A stretch of 21,540 nt of DNA from Candidatus Micrarchaeota archaeon UBA95 (GTDB lineage Archaea; Micrarchaeota; Micrarchaeia; Norongarragalinales; Norongarragalinaceae), in assembly GCA_002499405.1 (NCBI GenBank), contig DALH01000014.1:1-21540 (forward strand), written 5' to 3'. The notes below the pieces were generated by a model. That model was not told the DNA's origin and did no database searches. It saw only the letters and a list, made by a program, of their open reading frames with translations. The translations under genes were made by a program, and so were the position numbers. Positions 7,256 through 13,338 of the stretch are shown here, in pieces; the first letter of the stretch is position 1, and every line of letters starts with the position of its first letter.

Positions 7256-7861
7256 ATGCGTAAGGCAGTTGCGTTCTTGTTTTTGGTCGGCTTGTTGTCG
7301 GCGGCCCAATTGGTTTACAACGAGACCCAGGTTTACCGCCACACCCTGATTCCCGTGGAGTGCCAGCAGGGAGAGCACAGCATCGTTTTCTGGCGCGAGA
7401 TGCGGGCTTACAACGTTACCACGGTTGAAGGCGGCATTGAACGCATCAAGCATTTCACGACGTTCACGCTTTACTTCAAGAACGAGGGCAACCAGACCTT
7501 GAAGGACTTGTTGTTGAAGGAGCACCTGCCCGAAATGGTTGCGGAGACGCCGGAGGACATCGCTAATTTCTCGATTACCCCGCACGGTTTTGAGCAGGGT
7601 TCGGTGGTCGTCACGTGGCTGTTTGAAAACGTGGAGCCCGGGGAAACGCGTTCCGTCAGTTACACCGTGGAAAAGGAGTTGAATGAAAGCGTTTTGGACG
7701 AGTTTGAAACGCCCAAGGTCGTGGTGGCGGCTTCAAACATTGAAGCGCCTTCAACCGGCGAAACGGGATTCGATTGGACCACTCCAGTAATCGCGGTTTT
7801 GACCATTGCAGTTGCGGGCCTGATTTATTATTTCACGCGCGGAACGGGTTACCAGGCGTAA
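7256..7861 (+). CDS. small secreted, C-terminally anchored protein
   Basis: Hypothetical protein of 201 residues. A signal peptide (RKAVAFLFLVGLLSAAQ) is followed by one beta-rich domain of about 150 residues. That domain contains TLYFKNEGNQTLKDLLLKEHLP and NVEPGETRSVSYTV, a pattern typical of DUF11/CARDB-type Ig-like domains in which an NxG turn starts the fold. A C-terminal helix follows (TPVIAVLTIAVAGLIYYF, residues about 173-193). The ATG at 7256 places the signal peptide at the N-terminus; longer frames from upstream would precede it with a non-hydrophobic leader. No ribosome binding site is seen, so a leaderless mRNA is likely. The last 13 bp overlap the convergent gene. The function is unknown, presumably in the cell envelope. 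Confidence 0.8.
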   Translation: MRKAVAFLFLVGLLSAAQLVYNETQVYRHTLIPVECQQGEHSIVFWREMRAYNVTTVEGGIERIKHFTTFTLYFKNEGNQTLKDLLLKEHLPEMVAETPEDIANFSITPHGFEQGSVVVTWLFENVEPGETRSVSYTVEKELNESVLDEFETPKVVVAASNIEAPSTGETGFDWTTPVIAVLTIAVAGLIYYFTRGTGYQA

Positions 7862-8289
7862 ATGCGTTTCAACGCGGTTTCAAGCATTGTTTTCAGGAGG
7901 ACGGCTTCGTCTTCGGTGAGCGTCAAGGCAACCGTGTTCAGGCCTTCCCCGGTTTTCTGCGTCAGCTTCAAGTAATAGCCGTAATCGCTTTTGCTTACTG
8001 AGAGGGAGGCGTTTTGCACGGGGCCATCTGAAACGAACCGGCTCTTGCCCGGGTCGTGGAACAGTTCAATTGACGGCTTGCGGTCCATTAGAACGACCAG
8101 GATTTTGGAGATGTCCACGGGTGCGAGCTTGAACACCATCTTCTCGTTCCAGCCGAACCTTTTTTCTTCAACCTGTTTGGCCGCCTCAAGGAAAACGCTT
8201 TCGCGCTTGGCATTCAAGTCAAACTGCATTGCCGCGCCGTTGCCTGCCTTCCTCGGCTTGTAAAACACGAGCTTCTTGGAGTAATCCAT
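7849..8289 (-). CDS. Whirly-like predicted ssDNA-binding protein
   Basis: A 146-residue protein without signal peptide or membrane segment. From about residue 9 it follows the plant Whirly pattern. A K-rich YKPRKAGNGAAMQFDL segment stands where Whirly proteins have the ssDNA-binding KGKAAL motif. RFGWNEKMVFKLAPVDISKIL (44-64) compares with Whirly KYDWEKKQMFALSATEVGSLI. LFHDP (76-80), LSVSKSDYGYYLKL (96-109) and a closing helix ending IYAW (143-146) compare with FFHDP, LSV...GYFISL and IMGW. Whirly proteins bind single-stranded DNA as tetramers. The assignment is by recall of the family pattern, not by a search. The ATG at 8289 follows GGTGGTTGAA; a TTG at 8319 is less likely. It may act in DNA repair or transcription. 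Confidence 0.6.
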   Translation of the reverse strand: MDYSKKLVFYKPRKAGNGAAMQFDLNAKRESVFLEAAKQVEEKRFGWNEKMVFKLAPVDISKILVVLMDRKPSIELFHDPGKSRFVSDGPVQNASLSVSKSDYGYYLKLTQKTGEGLNTVALTLTEDEAVLLKTMLETALKRIYAW

Positions 8290-8345
8290 TTCAACCACCG
8301 GAATTAAAAAAGGATTCAAACCATAAAATATGCACGGTGCTATTT

Positions 8346-8603
8346 ATGAGGGCCAGAATAACCGATTACCGCGGGGGACGACACACGCAGAAACCGAACC
8401 AGATGGTAATGGAAGTTGACGGGGTTTCAACCAAGGAAGGGGCCGCTGAACTCGTCGGCAAACAGGTTGTCTGGGCGAGCCCCGCAGGCAAGAAAATCGC
8501 GGGCAAGGTGACTGGCCCGCACGGCAACAAGGGGCGCGTGCACGCCTTGTTCGAGAAGGGCCTGCCCGGCCAGGCAATCGGGACCCAAGCGGAAATAAAA
8601 TGA
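8346..8603 (+). CDS. rpl35ae: large ribosomal subunit protein eL33 (L35Ae)
   Basis: L35Ae is a small beta-barrel protein of the large subunit found in some archaea and all eukaryotes. Its 85 residues show the family features: RARITDYRGGRHTQKPNQM at the N-terminus, ELVGKQVVWASPAGKKIAGKV in the middle, and GPHGNKGRVHALFEKGLPGQAIGTQ at the end. The ATG at 8346 has an ATAAAATATG TATA-like sequence 14-23 nt upstream and a GGTG in between. Its stop overlaps the ATG of trm1 (ATGA at 8600), so the two genes are translated together. Confidence 0.93.
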   Translation: MRARITDYRGGRHTQKPNQMVMEVDGVSTKEGAAELVGKQVVWASPAGKKIAGKVTGPHGNKGRVHALFEKGLPGQAIGTQAEIK

Positions 8604-9640
8604 TTGTCCGAGAGGAGTCCGCGCAACTGGCCGTTGAAAAGTCCTCGCTCAAAGACCCTTTTCACGCCAGCGTTTTTTACAACCCCAGGATGCAATTCAA
8701 CCGCTCGCTTTCCTCGCTTGCCGTGGGCGCTTCCGGAGCCAAAACGCTTTGCGACGGCTTGAGCGCTTCGGGCGCGCGCGGCATACGCTATTTTTTGGAG
8801 AACGGCTTGGAGGGAGTGGACTTCGTTGACGCCAACCCGGATGCCGTAAAACTCCTGCGCGGCAACGTGGAACGCAACCGCGTTTCCGGAAACGTCTTGG
8901 AGGGCGGATTCAACGAGTCGGTCAGGAAAAATTACGACTGGGTGGAGGTGGACCCGTTCGGCTCGCCCGCACCCTTCCTTGAAATTGCTTTCCAGCACGC
9001 GAAAAAATTCGTTTCAATTACGGCAACGGACCTGGCCAACCTGTGCTCCGCGCACAAGAACCGCCAGGAGGTTTGCCGGAGGGTTTACGGCGCCGAACCC
9101 CTGCACTGCCCTTTTTCCCACGAGCTCGCGTTGCGGATACTGGTTGCGAAATGCGTGCGCGTTGCAAATTCCTTGGGCTTGAAAGCGCGCCCCGTGCTCT
9201 CCTTTTATTGGGGCCACGCAACCAAGACAATCCTGAAGCTCGGCGAAGGGGCGCCTGAGGAGGGATTCGTTTCCTTTGACGGAAAAGAGGCGCGCGTTTC
9301 GCGCAAGGGCGCGGGGCCGTTGTGGGTTGGCGACTTATGTGACGTCGGATTCCTTCGCGAGTGCGCGAAACTCAATTGCAGGGGTTATGCCGACGAGAAA
9401 AAGATTGCGGAAACGCTTGAATTATTGGAGGGCGAACTCGGCTTGCCGCCGTTCCATTACGACTTGCACGCGTTGTCCGGCGCGTTTGGGGTCCCGACGC
9501 CGAAAAAGGAAGTGGTTCTCCGCGGTCTGCGTGACGCGGGTTGGCGCGCCGTTGAAACGCATTACTCGCCGAGGGCGATCAAAACGGATGCGCCATTCGA
9601 GGAAATCAGATGTTTACTTCCAGGTCGAGCGCCTTCTTGA
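8600..9640 (+). CDS. trm1: tRNA (guanine(26)-N2)-dimethyltransferase Trm1
   Basis: Trm1 transfers two methyl groups from S-adenosylmethionine to N2 of G26 in tRNA. The diagnostic motifs are present: SVFYNPRMQFNRSL (residues about 24-37), the SAM-binding LCDGLSASGARGIRYFLEN (about 50-68), VDANPDAV, DPFGSPAPFLEIA (about 118-130, the catalytic DPFG), and the C-terminal HYDLHALSGAFGVPTPK and the GWRAVETHYSPRAIKTDAPF ending. Its 346 residues are slightly shorter than the usual 370-380. It is coupled to rpl35ae by an ATGA overlap and runs 35 bp into the convergent tfb gene. The tRNA-Trp in this window carries A26, so it would not be a substrate. Confidence 0.95.
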   Translation: MIVREESAQLAVEKSSLKDPFHASVFYNPRMQFNRSLSSLAVGASGAKTLCDGLSASGARGIRYFLENGLEGVDFVDANPDAVKLLRGNVERNRVSGNVLEGGFNESVRKNYDWVEVDPFGSPAPFLEIAFQHAKKFVSITATDLANLCSAHKNRQEVCRRVYGAEPLHCPFSHELALRILVAKCVRVANSLGLKARPVLSFYWGHATKTILKLGEGAPEEGFVSFDGKEARVSRKGAGPLWVGDLCDVGFLRECAKLNCRGYADEKKIAETLELLEGELGLPPFHYDLHALSGAFGVPTPKKEVVLRGLRDAGWRAVETHYSPRAIKTDAPFEEIRCLLPGRAPS

Positions 9641-10577
9641 GTTCGCGGTAGCGGTTGCGGATGGTTACCTCGGTTACGCCGGCGACGTCTGCAACCTCTT
9701 TTTGCGTGCGGCGCTCCCCTGTTAGCACGGAGGCGATGTAAACCGCGGCGGCTGCCACGCCCATGGGTCCGCGCCCGGAAATCAGGCCTTCCTCCATTGC
9801 GCGTTCCAGGATTTCCTTGGCTTTTTTCTGAGTTGACCCGCCGAGCTTCAAGGCGGTCACGAAGCGCGTGATGTAGAACTGGGGGTTGGTCAAGGGCACC
9901 CTAAGTTTCAGGTGCTGGGCTATCAGGCGGTAGGTGCGTCCGATTTCCTTTTTCGGGATTTCGGATTCCTTTGCGATTTCGTCTAGGGTGCGCGGTATTC
10001 CCGCCCTCCTGCACTCCGCGTAAATCACCGCAGCCACCACCGTTTCTATCTGCCTGCCGCGAATCAGGCCTTTTTCAACGCATTTGCGGTACAACAACGC
10101 CGACGCCTCGCGGATGCTTTCGTTGAGGCCCATATGCGACGCCACGCGGTTCAATTCGGTTAACGCGATTGCAAGGTTGCGTTCAATGCTGTTGGATATG
10201 GAGGCGCGCTTGTGCCACTTGCGCATGCGGTACCATTGCGCTTGTTGGGAAGGGGCTATTTTTCCGCCCGACGTGTCGCGGTTGTACTGGTCTATTTCCG
10301 TGACGAGGCCCCTGTTCGGGTTCATGTACTTCAGGGGTGCGCCGGTGCGCGTTCGGCTCGCGCGCTGTTCGGCGTCAAACGCCCGCCACTCCGGGCCCTC
10401 CTGAATCAGGTCCTCCTCTATTACGAGGCCGCAGTCCACGCAAACTATTTCGCCGTGCGCGGAGTCCTTGCGCAGGTTGGACCTGCCGCATTCGGGGCAC
10501 TTCAGCCGGAAAAACACTTCGGGCTTGGGCCCTGGAACCACCGTCTTTTTTTTACTTGTCTTGCTTTTTTTCGGCAT
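9606..10577 (-). CDS. tfb: transcription initiation factor B (TFB)
   Basis: TFB, the archaeal TFIIB, joins TBP at the TATA box and recruits RNA polymerase. The 323-residue product has a basic N-terminal leader (KKSKTSKKKT), a zinc ribbon (CPEC near residue 24 and CVDC about 18 residues later) and a B-reader region (GPEWRAFDAEQRASRTRTGAP). Two cyclin repeats follow. The second closes with a helix-turn-helix (TQKEVADVAGVTEVTIRNRYREL) that reads the B recognition element. The ATG at 10577 is chosen because it is preceded by AGGTGA at the gar1 stop; longer starts lie inside gar1. Gar1-TFB linkage is conserved in many archaea. The 3' end overlaps trm1 by 35 bp. Confidence 0.96.
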   Translation of the reverse strand: MPKKSKTSKKKTVVPGPKPEVFFRLKCPECGRSNLRKDSAHGEIVCVDCGLVIEEDLIQEGPEWRAFDAEQRASRTRTGAPLKYMNPNRGLVTEIDQYNRDTSGGKIAPSQQAQWYRMRKWHKRASISNSIERNLAIALTELNRVASHMGLNESIREASALLYRKCVEKGLIRGRQIETVVAAVIYAECRRAGIPRTLDEIAKESEIPKKEIGRTYRLIAQHLKLRVPLTNPQFYITRFVTALKLGGSTQKKAKEILERAMEEGLISGRGPMGVAAAAVYIASVLTGERRTQKEVADVAGVTEVTIRNRYRELKKALDLEVNI

Positions 10578-10587
10578 TTGAACGCAT

Positions 10588-10800
10588 TCACCTTTTGGTT
10601 GAAACCTTTTTTCCGGCCAGCCCGCCGCGCGCGGGCTTGGCGAGGTACAAGGGTTTTCCCACCCTGCCAATCGTTTCCGTTATCACGGCCACTTTCCTGC
10701 CGCGCAGGAAGACCGGGCAACGGGTTTTCACGGGCTTGTCGTGGTCCACGGGCGCGAGAAGGATTCCCGCAGCCGTTTCCCTGACAACTTTGAATTCCAT
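10588..10800 (-). CDS. gar1: H/ACA ribonucleoprotein subunit Gar1
   Basis: Gar1 is the beta-barrel subunit of H/ACA sRNPs. With Cbf5, Nop10 and L7Ae it makes pseudouridine in rRNA. The 70-residue product has the short archaeal form: LAPVDHDKPVKTRCPVFLRG, then the conserved turn VITETIGRVGKPLYLAKP, and a basic tail. The ATG at 10800 is the first plausible start. A palindromic TATA box is centred 27 nt upstream, so the mRNA should be leaderless. The TGA stop is part of the AGGTGA ribosome binding site of tfb. Confidence 0.88.
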   Translation of the reverse strand: MEFKVVRETAAGILLAPVDHDKPVKTRCPVFLRGRKVAVITETIGRVGKPLYLAKPARGGLAGKKVSTKR

Positions 10801-10817
10801 TCTGAAGAACAGGTTGC

Positions 10818-10837
10818 AAAACATTTATAAATGTTTT
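10818..10837 (-). promoter_or_regulatory. palindromic TATA box of the gar1-tfb operon
   Basis: This is a perfect 20-bp palindrome, AAAACATTTA and its reverse complement, containing ATTTATAAAT. Its centre is about 27 bp from the gar1 ATG at 10800, the normal archaeal TATA-to-start-site distance, predicting a leaderless transcript. Being symmetric, it could also bind a dimeric protein. Confidence 0.6.
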
Positions 10838-10873
10838 CCTTTATTAGGACTCCTTCTTCCCCGTTTTTTCATT

Positions 10874-10893
10874 ATTGTTCCTTTATTAACAAT
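10874..10893 (+). promoter_or_regulatory. candidate promoter of the membrane protein gene 10928
   Basis: An imperfectly spaced inverted repeat, ATTGTT-N8-AACAAT, encloses the TATA-like CTTTATTAA, 40-47 nt upstream of the ATG at 10928. Two GTTTAA direct repeats and a GGGGGGTG ribosome binding site (10914-10921) follow. The remainder of 10838-10873 is pyrimidine-rich and shows nothing else. Confidence 0.4.
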
Positions 10894-10927
10894 GTGCGTT
10901 TAATGGTTTAACGGGGGGTGTTAGGCA

Positions 10928-11608
10928 ATGGTTTGGGATTTGCTGGTTCAACGTTTGAGTAACGCGCTTTCAAGCGTTGTGGAGAGCTTCATGTTCGGGT
11001 TGGCTGACGTCCTCGTCGTATTGTTGTTCATGATTCTCGGCTGGGTGGTCGGAAACGTCTTGGTCAACGCCTTGAAGGCCTTCTTCAAGCAAATCAAGTT
11101 CAACCAGTCCCTCAAGAAGCGCGGGCTGGATGAATCCTTGTTCGGGTTCTCGGTTGAAACCGTTTTTGAAAAATTCGTCAAGTTGATGACTTACGCGGCG
11201 TTCCTCGGAATAGCCGCGGATGTGGTCAACCTGACCTTCCTCGGCGACCTCGTTTACTGGTTCGTGGGCTACGTTCCCCTGTTCGTCCAGGGCGCCGTGA
11301 TAGTCGCCATCGCCTTGCTGGCGTCGGGCTACGTTACCCAGCACATGCGGGCTTCCAAGATACCCTTCTCAAACCTGTTTGCAACGCTGTTGCAGTTGCT
11401 CGTGGGCTACGTTGCGTTCGTGATGGCCCTGCCCCTTGTGCTGCCCAACGCGGACGTGTCGATTCTGTCAACGACGTTCACCCTCTTCGTGCTCGCGTTG
11501 GCGGTGGCAATCGGATTTGGTCTGGCAATAGCGTTGGGCCTCGGCCTCAAGGACACAGTGGCGGATATCGCGAAGAAAAAGAAGTCCGACTTTGAGAAAA
11601 TAATCTAG
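10928..11608 (+). CDS. MscS/CmpX-like small membrane channel protein
   Basis: An integral membrane protein of 226 residues with four to five hydrophobic helices. Helix 1 (ADVLVVLLFMILGWVVGNVLVNAL) is followed by an amphipathic basic segment (KKRGLDESLFG). The C-terminal helix AVAIGFGLAIALGLGLKDTVADI resembles the pore-lining Gly/Ala-rich helix of MscS-family channels and the 'conserved TM helix' of CmpX proteins. It lacks the cytoplasmic beta and alpha/beta domains of a full MscS, ending in KKKKSDFEKII. A role in osmotic or mechanical gating is inferred from that helix alone. The ATG follows a G-rich ribosome binding site, and the gene has its own promoter between two divergent units. Confidence 0.7.
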   Translation: MVWDLLVQRLSNALSSVVESFMFGLADVLVVLLFMILGWVVGNVLVNALKAFFKQIKFNQSLKKRGLDESLFGFSVETVFEKFVKLMTYAAFLGIAADVVNLTFLGDLVYWFVGYVPLFVQGAVIVAIALLASGYVTQHMRASKIPFSNLFATLLQLLVGYVAFVMALPLVLPNADVSILSTTFTLFVLALAVAIGFGLAIALGLGLKDTVADIAKKKKSDFEKII

Positions 11609-11638
11609 TTTTTTTTTATTTTGGGGGGCTTGAACCCC
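11609..11638 (+). terminator. shared terminator between convergent genes
   Basis: A run of Ts (11609-11617, then ATTTT) follows the stop of the membrane protein gene, as expected for archaeal termination. Next to it, GGGG-N6/8-CCCC (11623-11638) can form a small GC hairpin between the two converging genes. Confidence 0.5.
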
Positions 11639-12478
11639 TCAAACCCTTATTTTCATTGAGTCAAAACCAACCAGGAATTTTTCGGAATTGAATTCTTCTT
11701 CCAGCTCCTTTTGCGGGGCAACCGTATGCGTAAGGTGCACGGCCACGGTAAGTTTTGCGCCGACCCGTTCGCCCAACTCTTTTGCCTGGGGCAGCAACGA
11801 GTGGCTCAACGAAACCGAACCCGTCCACTCAAACTCGCTTAACGGCTTGCCTTTCCCCCAGACCTCGTGCACGGCTTTCCTCGCCTCCTCCTCCCTTGCA
11901 ACCCACGAGTCCGCTATCAACAAGTTGCATCCCTTCACCAAGGCCAGGCTCTCTTTGCGGTAGTTGTTGCGTGAATCCGTCATCACGGCCACTTTTTTCC
12001 CGTTGCTCTCCAGGACCCATCCGTTGATGGGGAAACCGTGGTCCACCTCGATTGCGGTGATTTTCGTTCCCCCAACCGTAAACGGATGAAAGCGTTGGAT
12101 GGGCTTCAATTCAAGGAAGCCCTCCCTAACGAGGTGCCGGTACCAGTTCTCGTGGAAAGTCACGTTCAACACGTCTTGGGTGGAGTAAACGGGTAGGGGA
12201 GTCTCCCTCCAGGAACGGAACTCGCCGATTCCGGAAATGTGGTCGTAATGGTAGTGCGTCAACAACAAGGCGTCAAGTTCGTTCGTGCAAAACCCTTCGC
12301 GAAGCATTTGTTGCTTGAAGTCGGGGCCTGCATCAACAAGGATTTTCTCGGTTCCATCCACGAGCAACCCGAACCGCGTCCGCGTTTCGCCGCTCAAACA
12401 AGTCCTGCATTCGCAGCCGGGTTTGGGGGTGCCCCACGCGCAACCACTGCCGAGCACGGTTACCTTTATTTGTTTCAC
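11639..12478 (-). CDS. PhnP-like metallo-beta-lactamase-fold hydrolase
   Basis: A 279-residue protein of the metallo-beta-lactamase fold, subgroup PhnP (phosphodiesterases acting on cyclic ribose phosphates). It starts VTVLGSGCAWGTPKPGCECRTC. The CxCxxC-like cysteines at about 22, 24 and 27 match the structural zinc site of PhnP. The catalytic motif is THYHYDH (HxHxDH, about 75-80). VDHG, the MTDSR motif and a late HLTH supply further metal ligands. The GTG start at 12478 is supported by GGTGAT 5 nt upstream. The substrate cannot be told from the sequence. It lies downstream of rnhB on the same strand, with a hairpin between them. Confidence 0.85.
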   Translation of the reverse strand: MKQIKVTVLGSGCAWGTPKPGCECRTCLSGETRTRFGLLVDGTEKILVDAGPDFKQQMLREGFCTNELDALLLTHYHYDHISGIGEFRSWRETPLPVYSTQDVLNVTFHENWYRHLVREGFLELKPIQRFHPFTVGGTKITAIEVDHGFPINGWVLESNGKKVAVMTDSRNNYRKESLALVKGCNLLIADSWVAREEEARKAVHEVWGKGKPLSEFEWTGSVSLSHSLLPQAKELGERVGAKLTVAVHLTHTVAPQKELEEEFNSEKFLVGFDSMKIRV

Positions 12479-12489
12479 TGAAAATCACC

Positions 12490-12527
12490 AAAACGCGTTC
12501 TCAACGCTCCGTCCTTGAACGCGTTTT
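12490..12527 (-). promoter_or_regulatory. 11-bp hairpin with paired AACGCGTT sites before the PhnP-like gene
   Basis: AAAACGCGTTC (12490-12500) and GAACGCGTTTT (12517-12527) form an 11-bp perfect inverted repeat with a 16-nt loop. Each arm contains AACGCGTT, itself palindromic, with centres 26 bp apart. On the minus strand the second arm ends right before the GGTGAT ribosome binding site, and a TATA-like ATAAAAGG lies just upstream (about 12531-12538). It could be the rnhB terminator, an mRNA leader hairpin, or a double operator. Confidence 0.5.
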
Positions 12528-12547
12528 CCTTTTATGGACTGGATAGT

Positions 12548-13183
12548 TCATTGAAAATCGCTTAACTTCACCAAGCAGGCGTATTGCTTCAAGGTGTCCC
12601 ACTCGTGCCTCAAATGCTTTTGAATCGCCGCGTCCGCGGAGTGTTCTTCAAGGAACTGCTTGGTGCGCGGGTCGCTGGGATAACCCGAACCGAAGTCGCC
12701 GAGCTCCTCGGTCAACTCGGCCACGCGCTGTTCGCGCACCTCCTTGGCTATTATTGACGCTGCCGCCGCCATCACGTGATTGAAATCCGCCTTGTTCTCG
12801 GCGGTAACGTCCCCCGAATAATACTTCCCGATTCTGCGGGCGAACTTGGAGGGGTTCGGGTCCGGCGAATCCACTATCACGGGCGCTTCGGGAAGTTTTT
12901 TTAACGCGTCGGCAACTGCGCGCGCCTCCAACTCGTTCAAACTCACGCGCGAACGCATGGCGCGCGTAATCTCTTGGGCGGACAACTCCACGACGGATGC
13001 TTCGCCTTTGGTCATCAAGTAGTTGCGAAGCGAGGCGCGGGTTGAAGCCGTCAAGAGTTTTGAGTCGCGCACTCCTTTTGCCTTGAACTCCGGTTCAAGG
13101 GAGTCGTCGGCGCAATAGGCGCACACTATGAGTGGGCCTAGCACGCAGCCCCTACCCGCCTCGTCTGCACCGATTTTTTTCAT
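12548..13183 (-). CDS. rnhB: ribonuclease HII
   Basis: RNase HII cuts RNA in RNA-DNA hybrids and removes single ribonucleotides from DNA. All four acidic catalytic positions can be placed: GADEAGRG (Asp7, Glu8), GVRDSK with the family lysine, the VDSPDPN stretch (about 99-105), and TAENKADFNHVMAAAASIIAKEVRE, which corresponds to the AExKAD...SAASIIAK signature. The length, 211 residues, matches archaeal enzymes. The ATG at 13183 gives the standard N-terminus. It lies 22 nt downstream of the tRNA-Trp gene on the same strand, separated by a T-rich tract. Confidence 0.94.
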   Translation of the reverse strand: MKKIGADEAGRGCVLGPLIVCAYCADDSLEPEFKAKGVRDSKLLTASTRASLRNYLMTKGEASVVELSAQEITRAMRSRVSLNELEARAVADALKKLPEAPVIVDSPDPNPSKFARRIGKYYSGDVTAENKADFNHVMAAAASIIAKEVREQRVAELTEELGDFGSGYPSDPRTKQFLEEHSADAAIQKHLRHEWDTLKQYACLVKLSDFQ

Positions 13184-13194
13184 TGTTTTGCCTG

Positions 13195-13205
13195 AAAATT
13201 AAAAA
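13195..13205 (-). terminator. T-rich end of the tRNA-Trp transcript
   Basis: On the minus strand TTTTTAATTTT directly follows discriminator base A73 of the tRNA. It is a typical oligo-T stop for an archaeal tRNA transcript and could also act as an A/T-rich promoter element for rnhB. Confidence 0.5.
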
Positions 13206-13219
13206 TGGGGCCACGGGGA

Positions 13220-13317
13220 TTTCCACGAACCTTTTCTTTGTAAAGAAAAGGTTCATCAAAAGAAACGCGCGGTTTCTTTCCGATGAAACGCTTTCTTTCC
13301 CAAAGAAAGGGTTTCGA
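13220..13317 (-). other. non-canonical intron 2 of tRNA-Trp (T-loop, 59/60)
   Basis: A 98-nt intron with a strict bulge-helix-bulge junction. The outer helix is the T stem CGGGG/CCCCG. The central 4 bp are TTCG/TGGA (two G-T pairs). Both three-base bulges read AAT (13319-13317 and 13221-13219), and the inner helix is CGAA/TTCG. Because the bulges are identical, equivalent cuts always restore TTCGAAT. The body is an imperfect palindrome centred on CGCGC near 13269. It can fold as one long rod or as three hairpins. Confidence 0.85.
13227..13315. repeat. three adjacent hairpins sharing AAAGAAA/TTTCTTT arms
   Basis: These are 13227-13254 (13-bp perfect arms, 2-nt loop), 13259-13279 (8-bp arms, 5-nt loop) and 13285-13315 (14-bp arms with one mismatch, 3-nt loop). 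All lie inside intron 2 of the tRNA, where the left and right halves are also complementary to each other. Confidence 0.85.
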
Positions 13318-13338
13318 TTCGAACCCCGATCCACAGGT

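Noticed and set aside
10578..10670. Longer N-terminus for TFB
   Set aside because: It would lie within gar1 and has no family similarity. The ATG at 10577 follows AGGTGA and begins the basic leader before the zinc ribbon.
11622..11638. GGGGTTCAAGCCCC on the minus strand, resembling a tRNA T arm
   Set aside because: No anticodon, D or acceptor arm can be found upstream, where the PhnP-like coding region runs to its stop. It is better read as a small terminator hairpin.
13227..13315. Tandem palindromes considered as a short CRISPR array
   Set aside because: The units differ in arm and loop length, there are no unique equal-sized spacers, and no cas genes are present. The tRNA intron explains the structure.
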